This document shows positions 1-9,123 of a DNA stretch of 64,000 nt, one piece after another. The position numbers and the translations under genes are program-made. Source of the stretch: an uncultured Acidimicrobiaceae bacterium (GTDB lineage: Bacteria > Actinomycetota > Acidimicrobiia > Acidimicrobiales > UBA10347); NCBI GenBank assembly GCA_905182135.1, contig CAJJAG010000006.1, positions 124,001 to 188,000 of the forward strand. The letters are read 5' to 3'. Numbering within the stretch: the stretch's first letter is position 1; each line of letters opens with the position of its first letter. The notes under the pieces are model-generated. The model worked only from the letters and a program-made list of their open reading frames with translations. It had not been told where the DNA came from and made no database searches.

Positions 1-1
1 T

Positions 2-679
2 CTTGTTGTCGGGATCGTTTTGCTAGCAGCGTTCGTTGCACACCAACGCCACACCGACTCTCCGACGCTCGACCCTGAACTGTTCACGCTCCAGAACTTT
101 CGCTGGGGGAACCTTGCGATGCTCAGTTTCAACGTGTCATTCACTGCCATGTTCTTCGGACTCATCCTGTTCCTGGTGAACGTGTGGGATTGGTCGATCC
201 TAAAAGCCGGTCTTGCCGTTGCCCCCGGCCCCGCGCTTGCGGCAATCCTTGCAGCCCGGTTCGGGAAGCTCGCAGGCCAAATCGGGCAACGGCCTCTCGT
301 TATTGCTGGCGGCATCATGGCCGCCGCCAGCGGCATTTACCGAGTGTTGTTCCTCGACGAGAACGTCAACTATCTGGTCGACTTTGCAGTGCCACTTGCC
401 CTGTCAGCCTTCGCTATTGGCTTGGTCTTTCCCCAGGTCACAAGTGTTGCTCTACAAGCTGTTCCTGCGAACCGGGTTGGCGTTGGAGGCGCAACCACCC
501 AAGCCGTCCGTCAGTTCGGCGGGTCCCTGGGCGTCGCCCTCACCATCACACTGCTTGGTGCTGCAACGGAGACACTCGACTTGGTCGCCGGCTTCAACCG
601 CATCTGGTGGCTTGTCGTAGTCGGCGGCATCGTTACCACCTTGTGCGCACTGCCGTTACAAACCGACAAAGTGGCCTAG
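2..679 (+). CDS. MFS multidrug exporter, DHA2-like, C-terminal part
   Basis: The reading frame is open from the window edge, so the N-terminal half lies outside and no start can be assigned. About 225 residues remain, with roughly six hydrophobic membrane helices. A loop with GKLAGQIGQRPLVIAGG resembles the MFS cytoplasmic loop between helices. The later stretch GVGGATTQAVRQFGGSLGVAL matches the conserved helix of 14-TM DHA2 drug/proton antiporters (EmrB/QacA type). Such proteins export hydrophobic compounds across the inner membrane using the proton gradient. The substrate cannot be told from this part. A short gene-poor stretch follows before the converging oxidoreductase. Confidence 0.85.
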   Translation, partial: LVVGIVLLAAFVAHQRHTDSPTLDPELFTLQNFRWGNLAMLSFNVSFTAMFFGLILFLVNVWDWSILKAGLAVAPGPALAAILAARFGKLAGQIGQRPLVIAGGIMAAASGIYRVLFLDENVNYLVDFAVPLALSAFAIGLVFPQVTSVALQAVPANRVGVGGATTQAVRQFGGSLGVALTITLLGAATETLDLVAGFNRIWWLVVVGGIVTTLCALPLQTDKVA

Positions 680-847
680 GACACGACCGAGCATTACGTG
701 CCGGATCCCTGAACAGCTTCGATCAACTTGCAATGGGGCACATGTCACTCCATGATGACGCTCTTTCGGGATGCGACATAGCTCAACAAGAGCGATGAAG
801 GAAGCCAGCCATGGAGAGCATTGCAAAAATTAACTCACACTTTGGCG

Positions 848-1786
848 TCAGGTGCCAGCCAGTGCTGCGACAACGGGAGCGAAGCTGTCGATGGCGTCAG
901 ATTGCACGGTCACATAGGAACCTTGCCAGCGTTCGCGCTGCTCGATAAGTTCTTCCACGATCTGATGAACCGAGCCAACAAGCGTGTGTGGGCTCGCCAG
1001 GATCGTGGCCGCATCCATACCCATACCTCCCCCAACCTTTTCGGCGGCAGCTTCGCGATCATCAGTCACGATGGTGACGAACTTCAAGATGCTGATCTCG
1101 ATGTCGTCGAATCGGTCACCAGCAGCGTCGCGCACCCATCCGAGCTTTTCTTCAGTTGCGTCTGCGGACATGGACTTGACGGCTTCGGGACCCACCACGC
1201 CTTCGCCCACGTTGGGGTTCACACCTACGATGTCTGCCATGCGTGCTGCAGTTGACAACACACGCTTACCGCCGCCACCAATAATTATTGGTGGGCCACC
1301 AGCTTGCAACGGCTTGGGAAGACCTTTCATCTCACTGATCGTGTAATGGTCGCCATCATGGGAAAAGGCTTCTTCGCCCCAGAGTCCCTGCAGCACCGTG
1401 ATGCCTTCGATCATGCGATCGATACGAATTCCTGCACGGTCATGAGCCATACCCGTCTGTTCGTAGTCTGTAGTCATCCAGCCAGCGCCCATGCCGACCT
1501 CGAGTCGGCCATCACTTAAGAGGTCTAGGGTCGCCATTTCCTTCGCAAGATATGCCGGATGACGAAAATCGTTGGCGAACACGAGCGCTCCGACACGCAA
1601 TGTTTTCGTCACAGCAGCAGCAGTGGCGAGTGCTGCTATCGGTGCGAGTTGGTCACCAAAATGATCGGGCATCAGCAGCGCTGAATAACCAAGATCCTCG
1701 GCCTTGTTCGCTGTCTCGGTCCACTCTGCAGAAGAACGGGCGCGGGCGGCCATGACGCCAAACCGGAATGGGCGAGTATTTGCCAT
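848..1786 (-). CDS. LLM class F420-dependent oxidoreductase
   Basis: Full-length 312-residue luciferase-like monooxygenase (LLM) domain protein. It starts FRFGVMAARARSSAEW, and it has the pattern of the actinobacterial F420-dependent subfamily typified by MSMEG_2516 (TIGR03621): LLMPDHFGDQLAPIAAL near residue 40, LSDGRLEVGMGAGW near 95 and IIIGGGGKRVL near 165. Members are predicted to use coenzyme F420 for hydride transfer to or from small organic substrates in the cytoplasm; F420 use is inferred from the family. The start ATG lies about 60 bp downstream of a decayed TetR gene on the same strand, so the two may once have formed a regulator-enzyme unit. Confidence 0.88.
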   Translation of the reverse strand: MANTRPFRFGVMAARARSSAEWTETANKAEDLGYSALLMPDHFGDQLAPIAALATAAAVTKTLRVGALVFANDFRHPAYLAKEMATLDLLSDGRLEVGMGAGWMTTDYEQTGMAHDRAGIRIDRMIEGITVLQGLWGEEAFSHDGDHYTISEMKGLPKPLQAGGPPIIIGGGGKRVLSTAARMADIVGVNPNVGEGVVGPEAVKSMSADATEEKLGWVRDAAGDRFDDIEISILKFVTIVTDDREAAAEKVGGGMGMDAATILASPHTLVGSVHQIVEELIEQRERWQGSYVTVQSDAIDSFAPVVAALAGT

Positions 1787-1844
1787 AGGAGGACACTAAT
1801 GGCCGCACATGAAATGCCATCAACACAACTAAGTTGTTCGAAAT

Positions 1845-2297
1845 CTATGCAAGCAGTGCTGTCAGAGCCACGTGCAAGATGGTCGCTGTGTCGTTGTGCC
1901 GCCGGGCGGTAGGTCACAATGACGGCGTAATAAATCGATGGAATCGAGCTAGGTAAGTAGATCGCCAGCGCTAAGAACATGCTGGCGCCGCTCAGCGGCA
2001 AAAGCGCCCAGTTCAGGCTCAAACTGGCGCAGTAACTGATCGCGCATCAACGCACGGTTCGCCGCAGTTCGCCCTCGACGACCGCTCGCTGCTGCGGGCA
2101 ATAACCGCCTCGAGCAGTCCGGCTGGGTCAGCGAAATAGCGATACAACGAACGCAGAGATAACCCGGAGCCTTTGGCGGCCTGCCCGATCGTGGGACACA
2201 GCGTCTCTTCAGCAAACATCTCGAGTATGAGCAATGCGCCGACGACGCCGACAGGTCCGTCATCACCGTTGACAGTAGCAAGATTGCTTGCAGTCGC
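1845..2297 (-). pseudogene. TetR-family regulator, frameshifted remnant
   Basis: A TetR protein can be read across three frames. Frame one (about 2234 to 2100) holds the DNA-binding helix-turn-helix, GQAAKGSGLSLRSLYRYFAD. Frame two continues with LLRQFEPELGAFAAERRQHV and LLT, then a stop, then LDSIDLLRRHCDL, which matches the usual TetR C-terminal core. Frame three gives the typical last helix, ATILHVALTALLA, and a stop at 1845-1847. At least two frameshifts and one nonsense codon break it, and the only usable start in frame one is a TTG at 2234. It lies just upstream of the LLM oxidoreductase, so it was probably that gene's local regulator. Confidence 0.75.
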
Positions 2298-2350
2298 TCA
2301 ACCGGCGGTAGAGGGTGAATGCCTTCTAGAACGGCCCTCGATTATTGGCA

Positions 2351-2408
2351 TTCATCACTTGGCAATTCGTGATGAAGCCAGACATTGCGAGTTGTGATGT
2401 CTGGCTTC
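2351..2408. terminator. Pair of overlapping hairpins after the GNAT gene
   Basis: Two inverted repeats share bases. The first is TTCATCAC/GTGATGAA (2351-2358 with 2369-2376). The second is GAAGCCAGACAT/ATGTCTGGCTTC (2374-2385 with 2397-2408), a perfect 12-bp stem with an 11-base loop. They lie 120-180 bp downstream of the acetyltransferase stop. There is no T-run, so this could be a Rho-independent-like 3' structure or a protein-binding dyad. The shared bases mean the two hairpins cannot both form. Confidence 0.45.
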
Positions 2409-2526
2409 GACGCGCAAACCCGGTTCTATCGGGACCCAATTGCCATCCCACGCCTATCACCCACGCCAGGTTCCCATCGATAATCCCGGGCGCATAATTG
2501 ACTAGTAAGGATTCGGGAACAGTGCC

Positions 2527-2997
2527 TCAGCCAAGCGGTTTTGATGCCCGGATCATCTCTTCTTCGAAACCGAGGCGCTCATACAACGAACGAGCGCGTT
2601 CATTGGCGACCATGACGTTGAGACTCATGACTGAGGCACCGCGTTCGCGCCCGTCAGCCTCGATCTCGGCCATCAACTGCTGACCGAGCCCATAACCATC
2701 GACGCGCGCATCGATGACAATAACTTCGAGATGGACTGCGCTTTGCCCGGTAAAGGAATCTTCAACCATCGAACCGACTGCCGCAGCCACAACATGCCCG
2801 GCCTGATCAACACCAACCCGAACCCATGTCTTGGGACGGTCACCCGCCGCCCATTGAGCAACAGCCACACCGTCGTACCTCCATACGTCCTCAGTCCTAA
2901 GCCGGGCCGGTGACGGGAAGTCAGCCAGACGAGGCAACAACTGCTGGATCGCCGGTGCATCGGCGACATCGGCAGCTCTGGTCTGGAAGCGGGACAT
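2527..2997 (-). CDS. GNAT family N-acetyltransferase
   Basis: A 156-residue single-domain protein with the GNAT fold. The acetyl-CoA pyrophosphate loop is DGYGLGQQLM at about residues 101-110, after the beta4 strand HLEVIVIDARV. The C-terminal GNAT motif NERARSLYERLGFEEEMI is at about residues 132-149. It transfers an acetyl group from acetyl-CoA to an amine on an unknown small molecule or protein. It is monocistronic and divergent from the thioesterase gene, with less than 100 bp between the starts. The length is normal for the family and nothing indicates the substrate. Confidence 0.85.
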   Translation of the reverse strand: MSRFQTRAADVADAPAIQQLLPRLADFPSPARLRTEDVWRYDGVAVAQWAAGDRPKTWVRVGVDQAGHVVAAAVGSMVEDSFTGQSAVHLEVIVIDARVDGYGLGQQLMAEIEADGRERGASVMSLNVMVANERARSLYERLGFEEEMIRASKPLG

Positions 2998-3090
2998 GCA
3001 CTGACACTAGCGCTAGGCCTTTGTGAGATACCTGACCAGGTTGACCCGTGGGGTTGGCGGTGGACGAGGTTGCCGCCAAGATGATCGACG

Positions 3091-3945
3091 ATGTCGACAC
3101 AACCTGAAATCACGGTTTCCCACACCAGCACCGTCACTCCTGACCAGATCGACGAACTGGGCCACATGAACGTGCGCTGGTACGGAGCGAACGCTGTTGC
3201 GGCCACCGCCGCTATGTGCGAACAGCTTGGTGTTGGGGCTCCCGCATTACACAGCAGCTATACCCGCCATCATCACGAACAGATGGAGGGAAACGAACTC
3301 GAGGTCCACAGTGCCGTCATCGCTGGCGGCGGCCATCTTCGCCTCTTCCATGAACTGCGCAACCGGGCCAACAACGACCTTGCCGCCACCTTTATCCATG
3401 AACTAGATCATCCAGAGATCGAGGTTCGAGGAATCGGAATCCCCGACTACGGACGCGCCCGCTCGATCGATCTAGACATCAATCGGTTCGCTTCTGCGCC
3501 GTCTCTTGACGAATTGCGTAGTCGTAGCCTGGCGACCCGCCACGAGCGCCTTGTCGACACTGAAGACTCGATGGACGCCGCGGTAGTTCCGACATGGTTG
3601 ATGAACAATCTGATTTGGAGCGGTGAACGCCTCGATGGGCTCACGGACTGGATCTGCGAAACAGACGATGGAGATCGGGTTGGTTTCGCCAGCATGGAAA
3701 CCCGCCTGCACATGGGGCGGCCAGTCGACGTTGGAACCCGCATCCAGAGCTTTGGCGCCGTCATCACACTCGGCGCCAAAGTCTCGCAGGATCTGAACTG
3801 GGTCTATGACCTGGACTCCGAAGAATTACTCGCTGTTGCCGAGACGGTCGACCTTGCCTTCAGTATCCCTAATCGCCGATCGCGAGAGATGCCTCCCGAG
3901 GTTCGCAAGCGCGAAGAAGCTCGTTTCCACCCTGACCTGGGCTAG
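3091..3945 (+). CDS. Thioesterase-like double hotdog protein
   Basis: A 284-residue cytoplasmic protein. The N-terminal half carries the 4-hydroxybenzoyl-CoA thioesterase type signature DELGHMNVRWYGANA (residues 20-34), in which the Asp/His/Asn cluster forms the active site and starts the long hotdog helix. A second region from about residue 185 (VPTWLMNNLIWSGERLDGLTDW) has hotdog-like helix and strand spacing, so the chain probably makes a pseudo-dimer by itself. The likely reaction is hydrolysis of an acyl-CoA thioester. The substrate is unknown. The gene stands alone; a 14-bp tandem repeat follows its stop codon. Confidence 0.72.
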   Translation: MSTQPEITVSHTSTVTPDQIDELGHMNVRWYGANAVAATAAMCEQLGVGAPALHSSYTRHHHEQMEGNELEVHSAVIAGGGHLRLFHELRNRANNDLAATFIHELDHPEIEVRGIGIPDYGRARSIDLDINRFASAPSLDELRSRSLATRHERLVDTEDSMDAAVVPTWLMNNLIWSGERLDGLTDWICETDDGDRVGFASMETRLHMGRPVDVGTRIQSFGAVITLGAKVSQDLNWVYDLDSEELLAVAETVDLAFSIPNRRSREMPPEVRKREEARFHPDLG

Positions 3946-3952
3946 CACCGTG

Positions 3953-3979
3953 CCATAGAGACCGTTCCATAGAGACCGT
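3953..3979. repeat. Tandem 14-bp repeat, two copies
   Basis: CCATAGAGACCGT occurs twice in direct tandem, at 3953-3965 and 3967-3979, separated by one base, just after the thioesterase stop. It is too short for an assigned role and may be replication slippage. Confidence 0.6.
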
Positions 3980-4022
3980 GCCACAATCGCCGTTGTTTTG
4001 ACGAGACATCTACAGTGAACTC

Positions 4023-4196
4023 ATGCACTTCGAAGTCAACCGGCAGGACGTCTGCGACACCCGCCTAGCTGACTCAGTGCCACGACCGTTTCGACCGAGC
4101 CAGGTCTGGCTCGCAACAGAGCAGTTCGCCAGCGCCACCAAAAATGACGTGGGCGGCTGCTTCGTCGACCTTTATCCCATAGCGGCCAGGTTGTGA
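4023..4196 (+). pseudogene. DUF2855-like N-terminal fragment
   Basis: A 57-codon open frame starts MHFEVNRQDVCDTRLADS and continues VWLATEQFASATKNDVG. This spacing matches the beginning of DUF2855 proteins (medium-chain-dehydrogenase-like), which usually exceed 300 residues. The frame stops after 57 codons, and no matching continuation is seen in the other frames up to the next gene at 4396, so it looks like a leftover 5' end. The assignment rests on a short stretch. The rest of this gap (4197-4395) holds no gene I can support. Confidence 0.4.
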
Positions 4197-4395
4197 TCAA
4201 TGGCCAAGATCCAAGCGTTAGGCCACCCGACATCGACCCCGTCGCTCCAACCATGACGCCAGCTACACCGGCTCCAGAAATGTCGAGAGCGACCCCAGCT
4301 TCCAGCCTGACCTCGGAACACAAACGGGCCTCCGTCAAGGGCCTTGGGCAGCACGACCCGTTCTACGACCTCATCGTCTCAAGGGGAGACCCAAC

Positions 4396-5433
4396 ATGAC
4401 AGCAACACATGGCCACCCGTTAGTGCTCGCTGGCCAATATGGATCGCCCTACAGCCTGAAGATGCGGGCAGTATTGCGCTACCGACACATCCCTTTCCGC
4501 TGGGTCCTACGAGACTCAAAATGGGACGACCTGCCGAAACCACCGGTGCCACTCATCCCGGTAGTCGTGTATCCGAACGAGGACGGTAGCCACGGCGAGG
4601 CAACGGTTGATTCGTCGCCGCAGATCATGCGACTGGAGGGAGAGTTCGAGGGACGAAGCGTGGTGCCAACTGACCCAGCACTCGCATTCATCGACTCTTT
4701 AATCGAGGACTTCGGTGACGAATGGGTTACCAAGGCGATGTATCACTACCGCTGGACTTACAACGACGACATCGAAAAGGCCGGCAAGCTCCTGCCGATC
4801 TCGCGCGACCTGCAGATGGGAAGCGACCAACACCAGGAGATGCACGACTACATCACCACCCGTCAGATCTCGCGTCGCGAACTTGTTGGGTCAACCGAGC
4901 TGAACACGCCGATCATCGAGAGTTCCTATGAACGAGTGCTCGACATTCTGCAAGAACAGTTCGCCACCCACGACTTCTTGCTCGGCGACCGCCCTGGACG
5001 TGGCGACTTCGGCATATACGGACAGCTCACCCAACTAGTCAAGTGGGACCCGACACCCATGGCTCTCGCAACGAAGCGGGCGATCAAAACCATCAACTGG
5101 ACCGATCGCGTGGACGATCTGTCATGGCTCCCAGTCGAGGGTGACAACGGCTGGGTCTTGCTCGAAGCGCTTCCACCAGCAACTCATAAGCTGCTCGAAG
5201 AGATCGGGCGAACCTACGCACCATTCATGGTCGCCAATGCCCACGCACTCATGTCAGGGGCCGACGAGGCCGTGTGCGAGATCAACGGCCAGACCTACCG
5301 GCAAGGGCCATTCGCTTACCAAGGTAAATGCCTGAAATGGCTGCGTGACGATTATGGCGCTCTCAGTGATACCGACCGCTCTCGCGTCGATGCCGTCCTC
5401 GACGGCACGGGCTGCGAAATCCTGTTCGTCTAA
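4396..5433 (+). CDS. Glutathione S-transferase family protein
   Basis: A 345-residue protein. The N-terminal thioredoxin fold (about residues 9-95) begins LVLAGQYGSPYSLKMRAVLRYRHIPFRWV, with the GSPYS segment at the position of the GST active-site loop and the cis-Pro region at PPVPLIPVV. An all-helical C-terminal domain follows, with DFLLGDRPGRGDFGIYGQL near residue 195, the N-capping/hydrophobic-staple region of GSTs. It is about 120 residues longer than classical GSTs. Actinobacteria generally lack glutathione, so the thiol cofactor or function is uncertain. It may act on a CoA or mycothiol conjugate, or be non-catalytic. Confidence 0.8.
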   Translation: MTATHGHPLVLAGQYGSPYSLKMRAVLRYRHIPFRWVLRDSKWDDLPKPPVPLIPVVVYPNEDGSHGEATVDSSPQIMRLEGEFEGRSVVPTDPALAFIDSLIEDFGDEWVTKAMYHYRWTYNDDIEKAGKLLPISRDLQMGSDQHQEMHDYITTRQISRRELVGSTELNTPIIESSYERVLDILQEQFATHDFLLGDRPGRGDFGIYGQLTQLVKWDPTPMALATKRAIKTINWTDRVDDLSWLPVEGDNGWVLLEALPPATHKLLEEIGRTYAPFMVANAHALMSGADEAVCEINGQTYRQGPFAYQGKCLKWLRDDYGALSDTDRSRVDAVLDGTGCEILFV

Positions 5434-5746
5434 CCAATTGGCACAACGCACGCAGAGCACGCGCATCTGCGTTCTAGTAGCTACGCGGGCTTCTTAAACA
5501 GTTGCTTGGGATGCAACACCAGACAGATGTGTTTCACTCCGACGGAACTCCCAACCAGCGTCTGTCTCAACACCCCAGCTACGGTAGATCCCAGTCTGTA
5601 CAGCCAACAGCGCCGGGTGCTCGGGTAACCGCTGCCAAAAGAAAACGGCCGCATTACCGGGATCTGCCTCCTAAGACCGAACGATAATTCGCGGGATCTA
5701 CGACGGTCGATCCACAAAACGACCGCGTGCCTGGTTCATCGGCGTT
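5434..5746. other. Intergenic, no gene recognised
   Basis: About 310 bp between the GST gene and the converging arylsulfatase. Short frames on both strands look like chance ORFs with no recognisable motif. No convincing terminator was found. Confidence 0.5.
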
Positions 5747-8035
5747 CTATTGGCGCGACATTTCCGATTTGGCAGTTGCCTCGGCGTCCTTGCGGGATCG
5801 CTGGCCGAGTTGGATCTCGACCTGGTGCAGCGTGCCAGTGAACGGAAACGTATCGCCGTAATGAAGCGATACCTGCGAGCCAAAGTCCATACCAACGCTG
5901 GCGCCAAGCGATGAGATCATGCGCATCATGAAGGGCAGCTCAGTGCTGCCTGCGGGTTGGCCATCAATGGTCATTGACATGGTCCCTGTCGTCGGGCCGT
6001 TGCGAGCCAGGCTCACACCAAGCTCACAGTCGCCCTCGGGCACTGCCATCTCGGACTCAAGCACGGTCCGCTCGTCGAACGAGTTGTAGTCGATGAATAA
6101 TTTGTCATTCTGCACGAAGATCGAGATGCCCGAACTAGCACTTCCCGTTGCCCAAATCACTCCCTGATCCCCTGCTACACGGGTCACCGTTGCTGTCATG
6201 TCCCATGACCGGCCACCCGGTGACGGCGACGGCTGCGCCGGAATCGGCGACATCGGTGGCCGATAGACGTACTTACGGTCCAGGCGGTGAGGACCTTCGT
6301 CGCTCAGGCGCGGGGCGAACAATTCGAACCTGCGGTCGTCGAGCGGCAGCACGCCGTTGGTCTCAGCTTCGCTCCACCACAGCTGGATCAGCTCAATCAG
6401 CTTTTCCGGCATCTCTGCGGCCAGGTCATTGCACTCAGACATGTCCTCAGACAGCCGATAGAGCTCCCAGACGTCATCTTCGAAATCGACGCCACTCTGA
6501 TGGCGAGAAACAGCCTTCCACCACACAGCGCCTTGCTCAACAATCAGCGCACGCGAGCCACCATTCTCGAAGTATTGCAGCGTGTTCGTTGCTGGCGCGT
6601 TTGCATCGGCAAGCGTCGACGCAAACGAGTGTCCTGTCACGGGCATCTGCTCGATACCTTTAAAAACCTCGGGTGCAGTCACCCCAAGAATCTCATAGAT
6701 CGTCGGTGTGATGTCCGAGACATTAACGAACTGGTTGCGCTTGGAGCCAGCTTGTAATGCGTCGACTCCCGCTGGCCAATGGAACACCATTGGCACATGC
6801 ACACCACCCTCGTGGGTGTTCTGCTTGTACCACTTGAATGGGCTGTTCCCGGCCTGTGCCCAGCCCCACGGATAGTTCGTATGACTGTTTGGGCCGCCAA
6901 TATCTTCGAGGTACTCAACGCTCTCGTCTGGCGCATCGAGCAACCCGTTGAAAAATTTCATTTCGTGCATCACACCAAACGGCCCACCTTCTTGCGATGC
7001 ACCGTTGTCGGCAAGCACCACGAAAATGGTGTTGTCCAGTTCGCCCATCTCACGCAGACCATCAACCAGGCGACCGATCTGGTCGTCGGTGTGATCAAGG
7101 AATGCCGCAAAGGCTTCTTGTAGACGGCACGCGAACTTCTGGTGCGCTTCGGGCACGTCCTCCCAAGCCTCAACGCCCGGATTCCGGGGCGCCAGTTGGG
7201 TTCCTTCAGCAAGGACACCAAGTTCCATCTGGCGATCAAACCATCGCTGACGAATGACATCCCAACCTTCGTCGTAACGACCGCGGTACTTATTCAGATA
7301 CTCCTGCGGCGCCTGGTGTGGTGCGTGCGTTGCCCCAAACGGAACGTAGGCAAAGAATGGACGATCAGGCCGAATGCCCTTGCTATCGCTCAGCATCAGC
7401 AACAACTGATCGATCATGTCCTCGCTCAGGTGGTAGCCCTCTTCAGCCGTCGCTGGCGGCTCGATGCGATGGTTGTCAGAGGTCAGCTCGGGATGAAACT
7501 GGTCGGTCTCACCCTCGAGAAAGCCATAGAAACGATCAAAGCCGCGGGCCAGAGGCCACTGATCGAACGGACCGGCTGATGAGATGTCTTGTGTCGGTGC
7601 TAGGTGCCATTTACCCACGCAATAGGTGCCATAGCCCTCGGACTTGAGCACTTCGGCAATGGTGGCCGCATGGTTCGAAATATGACCAAGCTGGTTCGGG
7701 AAGCCGGTACGCCAGTTCGAGACGCCGCGCATACCAACCGCATGCTGTGAGCGTCCGGTGAGCAGCGACGCACGCGTCGGCGAGCACAATGGCGCCACAT
7801 GGAAATTGGTGTATTGCAATCCGTTCGCTGCCAAGGCATCGACATTTGGCGTCTCGATATCTGAACCGAAGCAGCCGAACTGCGCAAAGCCAGTGTCATC
7901 GAGCAGTACCACGACCACGTTCGGCGAGTCGGCGCCTGGATGCGGCGGGCTCTCAAAGTGTGGTTCGCTATCGGCCAGTGTCGGGCCGACAGTGCCTTTG
8001 AAGTTCTGAGTTGTCAGCGGTGTGGTCATAGTCAT
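5747..8035 (-). CDS. Arylsulfatase, formylglycine-dependent
   Basis: A 762-residue type I sulfatase. The metal-site start VVVLLDDTGFAQFGCFGSDI is near residue 40. The activation motif CSPTRASLLTGR is near residue 83, where the cysteine is converted to formylglycine (C-x-P-x-R). GKWHLA near residue 143 and the later DNGAS segment supply further metal and sulfate ligands. It hydrolyses a sulfate ester. No signal peptide is evident, so it may act in the cytoplasm. A separate formylglycine-generating enzyme is needed and is not in this window. The C-terminal 150 residues form a beta-rich extension typical of long arylsulfatases. It follows the MBL hydrolase gene by 36 bp on the same strand, so they are probably one transcript. 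Confidence 0.92.
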   Translation of the reverse strand: MTMTTPLTTQNFKGTVGPTLADSEPHFESPPHPGADSPNVVVVLLDDTGFAQFGCFGSDIETPNVDALAANGLQYTNFHVAPLCSPTRASLLTGRSQHAVGMRGVSNWRTGFPNQLGHISNHAATIAEVLKSEGYGTYCVGKWHLAPTQDISSAGPFDQWPLARGFDRFYGFLEGETDQFHPELTSDNHRIEPPATAEEGYHLSEDMIDQLLLMLSDSKGIRPDRPFFAYVPFGATHAPHQAPQEYLNKYRGRYDEGWDVIRQRWFDRQMELGVLAEGTQLAPRNPGVEAWEDVPEAHQKFACRLQEAFAAFLDHTDDQIGRLVDGLREMGELDNTIFVVLADNGASQEGGPFGVMHEMKFFNGLLDAPDESVEYLEDIGGPNSHTNYPWGWAQAGNSPFKWYKQNTHEGGVHVPMVFHWPAGVDALQAGSKRNQFVNVSDITPTIYEILGVTAPEVFKGIEQMPVTGHSFASTLADANAPATNTLQYFENGGSRALIVEQGAVWWKAVSRHQSGVDFEDDVWELYRLSEDMSECNDLAAEMPEKLIELIQLWWSEAETNGVLPLDDRRFELFAPRLSDEGPHRLDRKYVYRPPMSPIPAQPSPSPGGRSWDMTATVTRVAGDQGVIWATGSASSGISIFVQNDKLFIDYNSFDERTVLESEMAVPEGDCELGVSLARNGPTTGTMSMTIDGQPAGSTELPFMMRMISSLGASVGMDFGSQVSLHYGDTFPFTGTLHQVEIQLGQRSRKDAEATAKSEMSRQ

Positions 8036-8071
8036 TCCTTCACTTCAATGCCCATACGCCTGCATAATTCA

Positions 8072-8893
8072 TTAGACAGTGATGGTGGTGAGATCGTCGC
8101 CGATGATGACTTCACCGTCGTAATAGGCGGCGGCACGCTCGATCCACTCGGGATATTGCTCAGGCGTTGGGGCCGGCACCATATGGGTCAGGGCAAGCCG
8201 CTTCGCGCCGGTGCGTGCGGCTGTTTGGGCTGCTTCGGTTACGTCGGAGTGGTAATCCAAAATGTCCTGCAGCATCACATTATGGATCGTCTCGACGATG
8301 TCACTGCGAATAACCGTCTGCACATAGACGTCGACATCGGCCGTTAACTCGTCGACGCCATCACACGGAATAGTGTCGCCTACGAGCGCTGCGGTCGAGC
8401 CCTCGTGCTCGAAACGGTAGCCGATCGTTGGGTGAACTGGCGCATGCATCGTTGCAGCGGTGGTGACACTCACATCGTTGATCTCGAAGGAGTCGCCGGG
8501 CTCGAGTTCGGTGACATCGACCTTGGGGCCTTCGATCAGCGGCTCATGGTGCGCCATGCGGTAGCCCACGTCGAGTTCAAGAGCATGCAGCTGACGCTTC
8601 ACGAACTCGGCAGTACCCGGGGGCCCGTACACCTTGAGCGTGCCGTTGCCCTCAGTCATGACCCAGTGCATCGTCATGATGTCGTTCAGGTCACAGATGT
8701 GATCACTGTGCAGATGAGTAATGAGGACCCCTGCCAAGAACGACGGCATCGAGCCTGCACCTGCCATGCGCATGACCACACCTCGGCCGCAGTCCACCAG
8801 GATGTGGGTATCACCGGCCTTAACGAGTGTCGACGGGCCGGCGCGGTTGGCGTCAGGAAGTGGCGACCCGGTTCCGGTCAAGACAATGTCCAT
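8072..8893 (-). CDS. MBL-fold metallohydrolase, RNase Z/arylsulfatase-like
   Basis: A 273-residue metallo-beta-lactamase fold protein. I start at MDIVLTGTGSPLP (8893) rather than the longer frame from 8965, because the fold begins there with the conserved GTGSPLP loop. The zinc motif HLHSDHICDLNDI is near residue 61, LVGDTIPCD supplies the bridging Asp, and the last His is in LALTHMVP. Architecture and length match the RNase Z-like/AtsA-type arylsulfatase group. It lies immediately upstream of the type I sulfatase, so a role in sulfate-ester or related ester hydrolysis is likely, though tRNA 3' processing enzymes share the fold. Confidence 0.85.
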   Translation of the reverse strand: MDIVLTGTGSPLPDANRAGPSTLVKAGDTHILVDCGRGVVMRMAGAGSMPSFLAGVLITHLHSDHICDLNDIMTMHWVMTEGNGTLKVYGPPGTAEFVKRQLHALELDVGYRMAHHEPLIEGPKVDVTELEPGDSFEINDVSVTTAATMHAPVHPTIGYRFEHEGSTAALVGDTIPCDGVDELTADVDVYVQTVIRSDIVETIHNVMLQDILDYHSDVTEAAQTAARTGAKRLALTHMVPAPTPEQYPEWIERAAAYYDGEVIIGDDLTTITV

Positions 8894-9123
8894 ACGTAGC
8901 AATACTCCTCGTAGCTGAGCGGCAACAATCCATGTTATGCCAGCACAACTAGCAAAATAATACACACTCGAAGAGGTGTCTCGATCTCCACCTCTAGAGC
9001 TCCTCTAGCGTAACCAGATGAGTTCCTGCGAGATGACGCCATCGCACATGCGAAGAAGTCGGCGTCGAACCAGCCGCCAGCTTCGAACTCATCGGTTAGC
9101 TCGCCAGCTACACGGTCTGCGTT

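Noticed and set aside
3953-3979. Tandem repeat as start of a CRISPR array
   Set aside because: Only two 13-base copies with a one-base gap; no spacer-length intervals and no cas genes.
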